A DNA stretch of 64,000 nucleotides, from contig NZ_CADIKC010000008.1 in the NCBI RefSeq assembly GCF_902859805.1, positions 388,858 through 452,857 of the forward strand. Direction: 5' to 3'. Each line of letters starts with the position of its first letter. The first letter of the stretch is position 1. Below are positions 40,914-50,333 of the stretch, one piece after another. The stretch is from Paraburkholderia sediminicola. GTDB lineage: Bacteria > Pseudomonadota > Gammaproteobacteria > Burkholderiales > Burkholderiaceae. A program made the translations under genes and the position numbers. The notes under the pieces are model-generated. The model searched no databases, was not told the origin of the DNA, and saw only the letters and a program-made list of their open reading frames with translations.

Positions 40914-42016
40914 TGGTTGCCTCCCGCGCGCATGGCATCGGAAATGCGGGTGTCCAGCGCGTTGCGCAGCGCGTCACCCATAAACGTCAGCAGCAACAGC
41001 ATCGCAACCAGCACGCCGAACGTGGACAGCGAGATCCACCATGCGTCGAGATTCGCTTTGCCTTGCGCGAGCAGTTCGCCGAGACTCGGTGTCGGCGACG
41101 GCACACCGAGGCCGAGAAAGTCGAGGCTAGTGAGCGCGAGAATCGCGCCGCTCATGCGGAACGGCAGAAACGTGATCACGGGCGTCAGACTGTTGGGCAA
41201 GACGTGCCGCCACATGATCTGCCAGTTCGAAAGCCCCATCGCCCGCGCTGCACGCACATAGTCCTGGTGACGATTGCGCAGAAACTCCGCGCGGACGTAA
41301 TCGGATAAACCGATCCAGCCGAACAGCGAGAGCAGCACGATCAGCAGAATGAACCCCGGCTCGAAGATCGACGAGAAAATGATCAACAGGTAAAGCTCCG
41401 GCATGGCGCTCCAGATTTCGATCAGGCGCTGCCCGATGATATCGATACGCCCTCCGAAGTAACCCTGCACGGCGCCCGCGGCAATCCCAAGTATGGTGCC
41501 GATCAAGGTCAGCACCAGCGCGAATTCCACCGACACGCGAAACCCGTACAGAAGACGCGCGAAGAGATCGCGGCCACGGTCGTCGGTGCCGAACCAGTTA
41601 TCGCGCGACGGCGGCGCCGGGTTCGGCGCCTTCGAGAAGTAATTCAGCGTGTCGTAGTAGTACCGGTTCGGCGGATACACGGCGAAGTTACCCGGCGTGT
41701 CGAAACGATGCTTGATATACGGATCGAGATAATCAGCGGGCGTTGGGAAATCGCCGCCGAAGGTGGTCTCCGCGTAGGTCTTGAACATTGGAAAGTACAT
41801 CTGCCCTTCGTAGCGCACCACGAGCGGCTTGTCGTTCGACCACAGCGGCCCGGCGAGGCTCGCCGCAAACGCCACAACAAAGATGATCAGACTCCAGTAG
41901 CCAAGACGCTGCTGGCGAAAACGCTGCCAGACGCGACGCGCGGGCGTGGGCGACACGAACGCGCGAGCCGGTTCGGTGCGCGCCGACGCATCGGCTGAAA
42001 GACGGGCTCGATTCAT
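40910..42016 (-). CDS. yejE: Peptide ABC transporter permease (YejE)
   Basis: 368 residues. One N-terminal helix (about residue 45-65), then a long periplasmic stretch, then five more helices with the binding-protein-dependent permease signature (EAA loop region RAARAMGLSNWQIMWRHVLP). The ATG at 42016 overlaps the yejB stop by one base (TGATG). The unusually long insert after helix 1 is typical of YejE. Confidence 0.94.
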   Translation of the reverse strand: MNRARLSADASARTEPARAFVSPTPARRVWQRFRQQRLGYWSLIIFVVAFAASLAGPLWSNDKPLVVRYEGQMYFPMFKTYAETTFGGDFPTPADYLDPYIKHRFDTPGNFAVYPPNRYYYDTLNYFSKAPNPAPPSRDNWFGTDDRGRDLFARLLYGFRVSVEFALVLTLIGTILGIAAGAVQGYFGGRIDIIGQRLIEIWSAMPELYLLIIFSSIFEPGFILLIVLLSLFGWIGLSDYVRAEFLRNRHQDYVRAARAMGLSNWQIMWRHVLPNSLTPVITFLPFRMSGAILALTSLDFLGLGVPSPTPSLGELLAQGKANLDAWWISLSTFGVLVAMLLLLTFMGDALRNALDTRISDAMRAGGNQ

Positions 42017-43053
42017 CAGCGCTCCAGTTGTTCGAATTGGATGCGGGGATCGACCCACACATAGCAGAGATCGGAAATCAGCTTGGTCGCAAGACCGATC
42101 AGCGTGAACAGATAGAGCGTGCCGAGCACGACCGGGTAGTCGCGCCGCACCACCGATTCGTACGACAGCAGGCCAAGTCCGTCGAGCGAAAACAGCGTCT
42201 CAATCAGCAGGCTGCCGGTGAAGAACGCACCGATGAATGCCGCCGGGAAGCCGACGATCAACGGGAGCAGCGCGTTACGAAACACGTGTTTCCATAGCAC
42301 GCGCTTTTCGGACAAACCTTTGGCACGCGCGGTCAGCACGTATTGCTTGCGGATTTCGTCGAGGAAGGCGTTTTTCGTCAGCATCGTGACGACGGCGAAA
42401 CTGCCCACCACGGAGGCCGTAATCGGCAACGTGATGTGCCACAAGTAGTCGACGATCTTGCCGAAGAAGCTCAACTGCGCCCAGTTATCCGAGTAGAGAT
42501 TGCGCAGAGGAAACAGCTGCAGGAAACTGCCGCCGCCGAACAACACCAGCAACAACACGCCCAATACAAAGCCCGGAATCGCATAGCCGACCAGCACGAC
42601 GAGGCTCGTCGCGATATCGAAGCGTGAACCGTTGCGCACCGCTTTGGCGATGCCCAACGGCACCGATATCAGATACGTCAGAAAGAACGTCCATAAGCCG
42701 ATGCTGATCGACACCGGCAACTTCGAAACGATCAGCGACCACACGCTCTGGTGGCGGAAATAGCTCTGACCAAGGTCGAACGTCGAGAAGCGTTTGAGCA
42801 TCAGGACGTAACGTTCGAGAGGCGGTTTGTCGAAGCCGTACAGCACTTTCAGTTGCGCGATCTGCTGCGCGTCGACGCCGGTATGCGAGCGCAGGCCGAA
42901 CGGCGCGCCATTCTCCGCGCCTTTGCGCAGCTCGTGCTGCATCTGCTCGACCGGTCCGCCCGGAACAAACTGGATCACGACGAAGGTCAGCGTCAGCACG
43001 CCGAGCAAGGTCGGGATCATCAACAGCAGGCGTTTAAGGATGTAGCTCCACAT
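42016..43053 (-). CDS. yejB: Peptide ABC transporter permease (YejB)
   Basis: 345 residues. Starts MWSYILKRLLLMIPTLLGVL and shows the EAA loop (LTARAKGLSEKRVLWKHVFR) near residue 240. Six hydrophobic segments. It follows yejA by 42 bases and overlaps yejE. Confidence 0.94.
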   Translation of the reverse strand: MWSYILKRLLLMIPTLLGVLTLTFVVIQFVPGGPVEQMQHELRKGAENGAPFGLRSHTGVDAQQIAQLKVLYGFDKPPLERYVLMLKRFSTFDLGQSYFRHQSVWSLIVSKLPVSISIGLWTFFLTYLISVPLGIAKAVRNGSRFDIATSLVVLVGYAIPGFVLGVLLLVLFGGGSFLQLFPLRNLYSDNWAQLSFFGKIVDYLWHITLPITASVVGSFAVVTMLTKNAFLDEIRKQYVLTARAKGLSEKRVLWKHVFRNALLPLIVGFPAAFIGAFFTGSLLIETLFSLDGLGLLSYESVVRRDYPVVLGTLYLFTLIGLATKLISDLCYVWVDPRIQFEQLER

Positions 43054-43095
43054 GGCGTCGTTTCCGGTGCGAAGGCGGTGAATGAATGGACGCGT

Positions 43096-45069
43096 TTAGT
43101 GCGACGGTGCTTGAGTCGGTTGCGGCTGTTGCGGCTGCCCATACCACCACATCGACGTGATCCAGCCTTCCGCGCCATAGTACAGAGGCAGCGTCTTCGG
43201 CCACGCGAGACCGCGCTTGAACGCTACCCGGTGCGAAGCGCTGTACCACTGCGGAATCACATAGTAGCCATGCATCAGCACGCGGTCGAGCGCGTGCGTC
43301 GCGTCGATCAGCTGCTCGCGCGTCTGCGCATGCACGAGCGCGCTCAGGATCGCATCGACGGCCGGCGACTTTATCCCGATCACATTGTCCGAACCGGTGG
43401 TATCCGCAGCCTTGCTACCAAAACGGTCGATCTGCTCCGAACCGGGAACCTGCACATCCGCCATACGGATCGTTGTCGCGTCGAAATCGAATGCATCGAG
43501 CCGCTTCTGATAGACCGCGAAGTCGGACGCTCGAAACCTCGCGGTGATGCCGAGCTTCTGCAGATTGCGGATGAGGGTCGCGACGATCGGCTCAAACTGC
43601 GCGGACGAGCCAGAATCGTCGAGTATCTCGAACTCGAACGGCTCTCCTTTGGCGTTACGCAACGCGTTGTCGCGATAGGTCCACCCTGCCTGCTGCAACA
43701 ACGCGCGCGCTTGCAGCAGATTGGCGCGCAGCGAGCCTGGCGGATCGGTGTCAGGCTGCTTCGGCGGCAGGCCGAACACAGCCGGATCAAGTTTGGCCCT
43801 CCACGGGTCGAGCAGCGCCAACTCGCCAGGCGTTGGCATCCCCTTCGCCTGCAATTCAGTATTGGCGAAGAAACTGTCGATGCGCGTGTACTGATTAAAG
43901 AACAGTTGCCGGTTCAGCCACTGAAAGTCGAGCGCGAGATCGAGCGCCTTGCGCACCCGCACGTCCTGAAACAATGGCCGCCGTGTGTTGAGCACGAAGC
44001 CCTGCATGCCTGTGCCGTTATGTTGCGGGAATTCGCGTTTTATCAGTTCGCCGCTATCGAACTTTTTGCCGACGTCGCGCCGCACCCAATTGCGCGCGAC
44101 ATACTCGACCAGTACGTCGTACTCGCCCGCCTTGAACGCCTCGAGCCGCGCGGTGTTATCCGAATACAGCTTGTAGACGATCCGATCGAAATTGTTCATG
44201 CCGACCCGTACCGGCAACGTCGCGCCCCAATAGTTCGGATCACGTCGGTAGGCAATCGTGCGACCGTTCTCGTACTGATCGATCAGATAAGGTCCGCTTG
44301 CGATCGGCTTCTCGAACGCCAATTGATCGAACGCGATCCGGCTGCCGTCCGGCTTCATCCCCCACTTGCGCGAGAACACCGGCATGCTGCCCGCCAACAA
44401 CGGCAACTCGCGATTGCGTTGATGAAACTCGAAGCGGATCGTATGCGGATCAACAACTACCGCTCGTGTGATCTCGCCAAAAATCGACGCGAATTGCGGT
44501 GCGGCCTGCGGGCTCTTCAGCGTGTCCAGCGAAAACTTGACGTCGTCCGCCGTCACCGGATCGCCATTCGAAAAGCGCGCGCGCCGGTTGATGTGAAAAG
44601 TGGTCGACAGGCCGTCGGGCGCAATCCTGATGTCGTCCGCGAGCAGGCCATAGGCGGACGCCACTTCGTCGCTGCTGCCGATCGTCAGGCTCTCGAACAT
44701 CAGATCGAGGCCCGGTGCGGGGTTACCGCGCAGCGTGAACGGATTGAATTTATCGAAGCTGGTAAGCCGGTTCGGATTGGCCAGCACCAGCGTGCCCCCC
44801 TTCGGCGCATCAGGGTTGACGTAATCGAAGTGCTTGAAATCCGCTGGATATTTCGGCTCGCCGTATTGCGCGATCGCGTAGACCGCCTGAGCCTCGGGCG
44901 CCGCGAGCAAACCGGCCAGGAGCGACATGCCGCACAGCGCAACAGCGCACGCAGAGTGCCCCGAGCGGGAGGAGCGCGGCACAACCGGTAGACCGACACG
45001 CGATAGCCTGTGAATCACGCTGCACCAAAGTGCACGAGGCGATTGAACCCATCGCGAGCCAGTTGTCAT
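43096..45069 (-). CDS. yejA: Periplasmic peptide-binding protein (YejA)
   Basis: 657-residue solute-binding protein of the SBP_bac_5 type. A long N-terminal export region ends near LLAGLLAAPEAQAVYAIAQ. Then comes the mature domain with YGEPKYPADFKHFDYVNPDAPKGG, characteristic of YejA. The ATG at 45069 is used, though a shorter start nearer the signal core (about 44930) is possible. In E. coli YejABEF imports microcin C and related peptides; in some alpha-proteobacteria Yej-type importers take up muropeptides. Confidence 0.9.
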   Translation of the reverse strand: MTTGSRWVQSPRALWCSVIHRLSRVGLPVVPRSSRSGHSACAVALCGMSLLAGLLAAPEAQAVYAIAQYGEPKYPADFKHFDYVNPDAPKGGTLVLANPNRLTSFDKFNPFTLRGNPAPGLDLMFESLTIGSSDEVASAYGLLADDIRIAPDGLSTTFHINRRARFSNGDPVTADDVKFSLDTLKSPQAAPQFASIFGEITRAVVVDPHTIRFEFHQRNRELPLLAGSMPVFSRKWGMKPDGSRIAFDQLAFEKPIASGPYLIDQYENGRTIAYRRDPNYWGATLPVRVGMNNFDRIVYKLYSDNTARLEAFKAGEYDVLVEYVARNWVRRDVGKKFDSGELIKREFPQHNGTGMQGFVLNTRRPLFQDVRVRKALDLALDFQWLNRQLFFNQYTRIDSFFANTELQAKGMPTPGELALLDPWRAKLDPAVFGLPPKQPDTDPPGSLRANLLQARALLQQAGWTYRDNALRNAKGEPFEFEILDDSGSSAQFEPIVATLIRNLQKLGITARFRASDFAVYQKRLDAFDFDATTIRMADVQVPGSEQIDRFGSKAADTTGSDNVIGIKSPAVDAILSALVHAQTREQLIDATHALDRVLMHGYYVIPQWYSASHRVAFKRGLAWPKTLPLYYGAEGWITSMWWYGQPQQPQPTQAPSH

Positions 45070-45288
45070 AGGGGCCTTGTTGGTCAGTAGGCAATTGCGG
45101 TGTGAGGGAATTCTACCCAATAAACCTGCGCAATCCGCACATCTCATCGGCAGGACCTTCAAGCGCGTGGTGCGCAAACCTCATTGGAAGAATTCGTGGG
45201 CGTCCTCGCTGGCAAACGCCTCCTGCTGACCGGCTTGCTTTGCTGAGTCGGCGCTTTCGACTCAACCCGCAGGTTTCGCGAGCACAAT

Positions 45289-45317
45289 AAAAAACCGCCC
45301 TTTCGGGGGCGGTTTTT
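45289..45317. terminator. Terminator, bidirectional
   Basis: Stem aaaaccgccc / gggcggtttt with loop tttcgg, flanked by A-run and T-run. It can terminate the minus-strand small secreted protein gene that ends at 45356. Confidence 0.85.
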
Positions 45318-45355
45318 CAACGCGTCAACTACGTCAACTGTGGCTTTTTGATGAC

Positions 45356-45703
45356 TTAGTGCCAGCCACGATGATTGTCGTAGTGGTCACGGCCGTAATC
45401 GTAGCGGCCCGGGGGATGACGGCGATACCAGTCGTCACGCGCCCAGTAGCGACGGCCGTCCCAGTAGCGGTCGCCGTGCCAGCCGATCACGATCGCCGGG
45501 CCGCCGTAATACACGGGGGCCGGCTGATAGACGACGGGCGGCGGCGGGGGCGGCGGCGGTGCGTAGACCGGAGCCGGCGCCACGTAGACCGGCGCGGGAA
45601 TGCCGATGTTGACACCAATGTTGAGCCCGCCGGCCATTGCAGCACCCGACGCAGCCAACCCGAGAACCCCGATCAGAAGTGGAACAAGACGTGCGGACTT
45701 CAT
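45356..45703 (-). CDS. Small secreted Pro/Tyr-rich protein
   Basis: 115 residues. A clear signal peptide (about residues 1-24, GLAASGAAMAGG) is followed by a Pro/Val/Ala stretch (PAPVYVAPAPVYAPPPPP) and a Tyr/Trp/Arg/His-rich C-terminal half (RYWDGRRYWARDDWYRRH). This matches a broad class of Burkholderia 'YXWXXX/PXXXX' small exported proteins with no known function. The poly-Pro part is likely extended. It has its own terminator and promoter gap. Confidence 0.8.
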   Translation of the reverse strand: MKSARLVPLLIGVLGLAASGAAMAGGLNIGVNIGIPAPVYVAPAPVYAPPPPPPPPVVYQPAPVYYGGPAIVIGWHGDRYWDGRRYWARDDWYRRHPPGRYDYGRDHYDNHRGWH

Positions 45704-46274
45704 TGATCACCCTTTTGAAGAATGTGTGTTGTTGGCCGAAATATAGCGCAAGGCAGCCGTCCGCGTATTTCAACTTTGTAATAACTGATGCACAACATCG
45801 CACGGGTGGCCGCCTCGTTACGTCTCGTTACATTGGACAAAGGTTTGGTGAAAAAGTGGTGGCGGCGTAATCGAGCCACCTTGTTGTTCGTCGCCCTTCC
45901 GTCGGCAAGTTGCCCTTCTTTCACCGCCCTCGCCGCTGCGGGGCAATTCTGGGCGCCGCTTTCGCACGCGCCGGGCAATCCGGTCGCCAGCTTCACGATC
46001 CGCCTTGTGGCCGAGACAATGACGGCGCACCAAAATCAGTAGGATGTCGAAGCATTCTTACGGCACGCAGCGTGCCGGATCTGGCTTCAAAGCTCACCTC
46101 TTCCATCCGCCTCAATCGCCCCCGCCTTTCCGCACGTTCGCGCCGCCCCTCCCCAGGCAATTCATATCGGATCGAGAGATAACGTGGTGTTGCGAAGCGT
46201 CGCCTCTCGCCTCGACAACCTCTCCGCCACGAGAGCCGCAGCCCAACCACGCTCATTCGCAAAGGCCACCAAAA

Positions 46275-46303
46275 CGAACATTGAAATGTTCGAAAGAACA
46301 TTT
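46275..46303. promoter_or_regulatory. Candidate operator: perfect 18-bp palindrome plus extra half-site
   Basis: CGAACATT at 46275-46282 and AATGTTCG at 46285-46292 form an exact inverted repeat with a two-base centre. GAACATTT at 46296-46303 repeats the half-site 20 bases after the first, about two helical turns. The site lies about 250 bases upstream of the MFS start. Confidence 0.55.
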
Positions 46304-46470
46304 AGATAGAATTCCGACGTCACCGGTCGTCCGACCTCACCACCCTTGAAGTCAGCCAAAAAAGGCCTTATTCAATAGATATTTCAAGAAAGTCAACCAC
46401 TTAACACATGGTTTTCCCTAGTACCCGACGTCGCTGCCAGTGATACGATGACTGACACTAAACGCAGATA

Positions 46471-46482
46471 AATGTTCGAATT
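46471..46482. promoter_or_regulatory. Second copy of the operator half-site
   Basis: AATGTTCG occurs again at 46471-46478, followed by AATT, 70 bases before the MFS start. With the site at 46275 this suggests two operators flanking the promoter, as in looping repressors. Confidence 0.45.
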
Positions 46483-46540
46483 CGCGCATGCCTGCCGTCC
46501 AGCGGCCAGTCAGCGAACACATTGGGTACGGAGACAGATT

Positions 46541-47827
46541 TTGAAAACAATCATTGGTTTGCGCTGGTGGATCATCGCGCTCGTGTGTGCCGGGACGATC
46601 GTCAACTATCTGTCGCGCAACGCCCTCGGTGTGATGGCGCCTCAGTTGACGCAGCTGTTGCACATGAGCACCAAGCAGTACTCGTACGTAGTCGGTGCGT
46701 TCCAGGTCGGCTATACGATCATGCAGCCGGTGTGCGGCCTGATCATCGACCTGATCGGCCTGAGGCTCGGCTTTGCGCTGTTCGCCTGCCTCTGGTCGCT
46801 AACCGGCGTGCTGCACGGTTTCGCGACCGGCTGGCTATCGCTCGCGGCCTTGCGCGGACTCATGGGGTTGACGGAGGCCGTCGCCATTCCGGCAGGCATG
46901 AAGGTGGTCGCCGAATGGTTTCCCAATCGCGAGAAATCCGTGGCGGTGGGCTACTTCAATGCGGGCACCTCGCTCGGTTCGCTGCTCGCCCCGCCGCTCG
47001 TCGTCTTCCTGTCGCTGAGATATGGCTGGCAAAGCGCGTTTGCAGTGACCGGTGCGCTCGGCTTCGTGTGGGCTGCCGCCTGGTATGTGCTGTATCGCTC
47101 GCCGGCCGATCACGCGCGCATCAGCGCGGCCGAGCGCGAGACGATCGTCAGCGGACAAACGCCGGGCGCGCCGCAACGGCGCAGCATCCGCGAAGTCCTC
47201 CGCACGCGCCGCTTCTGGGCGATCGCACAAGCGCGCTTCTTCGCGGAACCGGCGTGGCAAACGTTCAGCTTCTGGATTCCCCTTTACCTCGCGACGCAAC
47301 GCCACATGGATCTGAAGCAGATCGCGCTGTTTGCGTGGCTGCCGTTTCTTGCCGCCGACCTCGGCGGTCTGTTCGGCGGCTACCTGTCGCCGTTCCTGAT
47401 GAAGCATTTGCGCATCCCGCTGATCGGCTCGCGCATCGCAGGTGTCGTGCTCGGCGCCTTCATGATGATCGGACCAGCCTGCATCGGCCTCGTCGCCTCG
47501 CCCTATCAGGCAATCGCGCTCTTCTGCGTGGGCGGCTTTGCTCATCAGATGATCTCGGCGCTCGTCAACACCTTGGCAGCCGACGTCTTCGACCCCAGCG
47601 AAGTCGGCACCGTCGCCGGATTTGCAGGAATGTCCGCGTGGATCGGCGGCCTGGGCTTTTCGCTGCTGGTCGGCGCGCTCGCCGATACGATCGGCTACAC
47701 GCCGCTCTTCGGCGCCCTCGGCGCGTTCGATCTCATCGGCGCCACGCTGCTGATCATTCTGATGCGCGGCGTCAAACGCGACGTGCGTCCGCACCAAGTC
47801 GACAACAACGCCAGCCCTGCTGCGTGA
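46541..47827 (+). CDS. MFS transporter, anion/sugar-acid symporter (ACS family, ExuT/GudP-like)
   Basis: 428-residue twelve-helix permease. KTIIGLRWWIIALVCAGTIVNYL and NALGVMAPQLTQLL match the hexuronate/glucarate transporter group of the anion:cation symporter family. GLTEAVAIPAGMKVVAEWFPNREK is the A-like loop of this family. The TTG at 46541 has a GGAGA about six bases upstream. It is the first gene of a three-gene operon with GH31 and a porin, so it probably imports the sugar or oligosaccharide released by the glycosidase. Confidence 0.85.
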   Translation: MKTIIGLRWWIIALVCAGTIVNYLSRNALGVMAPQLTQLLHMSTKQYSYVVGAFQVGYTIMQPVCGLIIDLIGLRLGFALFACLWSLTGVLHGFATGWLSLAALRGLMGLTEAVAIPAGMKVVAEWFPNREKSVAVGYFNAGTSLGSLLAPPLVVFLSLRYGWQSAFAVTGALGFVWAAAWYVLYRSPADHARISAAERETIVSGQTPGAPQRRSIREVLRTRRFWAIAQARFFAEPAWQTFSFWIPLYLATQRHMDLKQIALFAWLPFLAADLGGLFGGYLSPFLMKHLRIPLIGSRIAGVVLGAFMMIGPACIGLVASPYQAIALFCVGGFAHQMISALVNTLAADVFDPSEVGTVAGFAGMSAWIGGLGFSLLVGALADTIGYTPLFGALGAFDLIGATLLIILMRGVKRDVRPHQVDNNASPAA

Positions 47828-47846
47828 TCTCACTCGAAGACCCATC

Positions 47847-50270
47847 ATGCGTTCACTGACGAATCTGAAGCACCCGCCGCGTTTTTCGCTGTCGTCCCAT
47901 ACCGGCAGCCACATCGTTCTCGCCGCGCAGGACAACTGCCGGATCGAACTGTTCGTTCTCGCCGACGACATCATCCGCGTACTCGTGCTGCCGGACGGCG
48001 AAACGCACGGACCCCGGACCTGGTCGCTCGCGCCGGGCGCTGACGACGTTGCGCTCGAAGGCCGCGATCGCCGTGACATGAGCGGATTCACCCCGCCGCC
48101 GTTCGCGCTTTCAAGCGACGCCGGGCACGTTGTGATCGAAACGGCGCGCATCCGTTTAACGGTCACGCTGGAAGGCGGATTCTGTGCGTGGGACATCCTG
48201 CACGATTCGACGTGGCATCGCGTGATGAGCGATCGGAAGACGCAGGCGTATAACTTCGGCTGGTGGGGCGAGCGCGTGTACCACTACATCGAGCGCCGCC
48301 AGGACGAAATGTACGTGGGCCTGGGCGAGCGCGCCGGTTCGCTGGATCGCGCGGACCAGTCGTATGAAATGCGCAATATCGACGCGATGGGTTATAGCGC
48401 ACGCACGACCGATCCGCTCTACAAGCACATCCCCTTCTACGTGACGTGGCAGCCAGAAAGCGCCACAGGATTCGGCCTGTTCTACGACACGCTCGCCGAC
48501 TGCCGCTTCGATATGGGCCGCGAGCTCGACAACTATCACGGCCACTACCGGCACTTTGTCGCCGAGCATGGCGATCTCGACTATTACTTCATCGCATCGG
48601 CGGGCACGCCCTTGCATGCGGTGCGCCGCTTTACGTGGCTGACCGGGCGTCCGGCCTGGATGCCGAAATGGGGACTCGGCTACTCCGGTTCGACGATGAG
48701 CTATACCGACGCACCCGACGCGCAGCAGCGCATGGGCGAATTCATCGAACGATGCAGCGAGCACGACGTGCTGTGCGATTCGTTCCATCTGTCGTCGGGC
48801 TATACCTCGATCGGTCCGAAGCGCTACGTGTTCAACTGGAACCACGAGAAGTTTCCGGACATCGACGGCTTCGTGCGAGGTTATCTCGAGCACGGCGTGC
48901 GTCTGTGCGCGAACATCAAGCCGTGCCTGTTGCAGGACCATCCGGCCTTCGACGAAGTGGCGCGCGCCGGCCTGCTGATCGCGTCGAGTGACGGCGACCC
49001 GGCGTGGGTGCAGTTCTGGGACGAAGTCGGCGCCTATCTGGACTTCACGAATCCCGCCACCATCGACTGGTGGAAAGCGCGCGTGAAAGACAGCCTGTTG
49101 CAACACGGTATCGCCGCGACCTGGAACGACAACAACGAATTCGAAATCTGGTCGCCCGACGCAATTGCCCAGGGCTTCGGCCAACCGTATCCCGCGCGCG
49201 AGGCGAAGGTGCTGCAAACGCAATTGATGATGCGATCGTCGCACGACGCACAGCGCGAATACGCGCCGGACCGCCGGCCATTCCTCGTGTCCCGCTCAGG
49301 CGGCGTCGGCATGCAACGCTATGTGCAAACCTGGTCCGGCGACAACTACACCTCGTGGGAAACGCTGCGTTTCAATCTGAAGATGGGCCTCGGGCTCGCC
49401 ATGTCCGGCGTGTCGAACAGCGGCCACGATATCGGCGGATTCTCGGGTCCGGCGCCCGGTCCGGAGTTGTTCGTCCGTTGGGTCGCCTTCGGCATCTTCC
49501 TGCCGCGTTTCAGCATTCATTCCTGGAATGACGACGGCACGGTCAACGAGCCGTGGATGCATCCCGAAGTCACGCAGCAGGTGGCGGATCTGATCAAACT
49601 GCGTTACCGGCTGATTCCCTACCTGTACGAGTTGCTATGGCAATCGCACAGCGCGTACGAGCCGGTACTGCGCCCCATGTTCGCGGAGTTTCCGCACGAT
49701 CCACGTTGCCTCGCGGATGGCGACGACATGATGCTGGGTTCGTCGATGCTGGTTGCACCGGTGGTCGAGGCGGGCCAGTCGACACGCGACGTCTATCTGC
49801 CTGCCGGCACACGCTGGGCGTCGTACTGGAGCGGCGAGGTGTTCGAAGGCGGTCAGACGGTAACGCTGCCGGCCCCCTTCGAGCAGCCGGTGACCTTGCT
49901 GCGTGAAGGCAGCGTAATTCCGCTAAACATTGCCGAACAACATTTCGGCCGTCCCGCCGACGAACGTGCGTTCATCGCCGTGCCGCACCCCGGTGCAGGC
50001 ATCGCTCGCGGCGGCTGCGTCGAAGACGATGGCGAAAGCGAAGCCTGGCGCACAGGCGCGCAAGGCCGCTGGCACGTCACGATTACAGGCGATGCGAGCA
50101 CGCTGCGCATTTCGATTACACGGGAAGGCTGGGTCCAGCAACCGCAGCAGGAAGTTCAACTGTTCGTGCCGGCAAGCGAAGTACGCACGGCCATCTGCAT
50201 CGACGGCGCGCTGGTGACCGATCACATCGCCGACGGCTGGCGATGCCTGACGATTGCCATCGCCCACTAA
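47847..50270 (+). CDS. Glycoside hydrolase family 31 (alpha-glucosidase/alpha-xylosidase type)
   Basis: 807 residues, retaining alpha-glycosidase. The nucleophile signature WNDNNEF gives D428, and the acid/base region TWSGDNYTSW gives D499. The N-terminal beta-sandwich (about 1-240), (beta/alpha)8 barrel with inserts (about 240-600) and C-terminal beta domains are in the family order. There is no signal peptide, so the enzyme is cytoplasmic. Possible substrates are isoprimeverose-, xyloside- or glucoside-type; sequence alone does not decide. It starts 19 bases after the transporter. Confidence 0.9.
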   Translation: MRSLTNLKHPPRFSLSSHTGSHIVLAAQDNCRIELFVLADDIIRVLVLPDGETHGPRTWSLAPGADDVALEGRDRRDMSGFTPPPFALSSDAGHVVIETARIRLTVTLEGGFCAWDILHDSTWHRVMSDRKTQAYNFGWWGERVYHYIERRQDEMYVGLGERAGSLDRADQSYEMRNIDAMGYSARTTDPLYKHIPFYVTWQPESATGFGLFYDTLADCRFDMGRELDNYHGHYRHFVAEHGDLDYYFIASAGTPLHAVRRFTWLTGRPAWMPKWGLGYSGSTMSYTDAPDAQQRMGEFIERCSEHDVLCDSFHLSSGYTSIGPKRYVFNWNHEKFPDIDGFVRGYLEHGVRLCANIKPCLLQDHPAFDEVARAGLLIASSDGDPAWVQFWDEVGAYLDFTNPATIDWWKARVKDSLLQHGIAATWNDNNEFEIWSPDAIAQGFGQPYPAREAKVLQTQLMMRSSHDAQREYAPDRRPFLVSRSGGVGMQRYVQTWSGDNYTSWETLRFNLKMGLGLAMSGVSNSGHDIGGFSGPAPGPELFVRWVAFGIFLPRFSIHSWNDDGTVNEPWMHPEVTQQVADLIKLRYRLIPYLYELLWQSHSAYEPVLRPMFAEFPHDPRCLADGDDMMLGSSMLVAPVVEAGQSTRDVYLPAGTRWASYWSGEVFEGGQTVTLPAPFEQPVTLLREGSVIPLNIAEQHFGRPADERAFIAVPHPGAGIARGGCVEDDGESEAWRTGAQGRWHVTITGDASTLRISITREGWVQQPQQEVQLFVPASEVRTAICIDGALVTDHIADGWRCLTIAIAH

Positions 50271-50333
50271 CACAGCATGCATCACCGACCTGAAGACCAA
50301 CGATTCCCTATCCAATCCGGAGACCCGCTAGCC

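Larger units (their letters stand above)
45704..46540. other. Large intergenic region upstream of the MFS-GH31-porin operon
   Basis: 837 bases with no gene I can support; short frames here lack ribosome-binding sites and conserved patterns. The right half is AT-richer than the surroundings. It contains repeated octamers (next two features) and probably the promoter for the sugar operon. Confidence 0.6.

Noticed and set aside
42751..44991. 746-codon plus-strand open frame opposite yejB/yejA
   Set aside because: It is antisense to two well-supported genes in the same codon-biased DNA; the residues are Arg/Ala/Leu-rich with no family pattern. Typical GC-rich shadow.
45788..46042. 84-codon ORF in the gap before the sugar operon
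   Set aside because: No ribosome-binding site, no conserved pattern; amino-acid composition is like random frames here.
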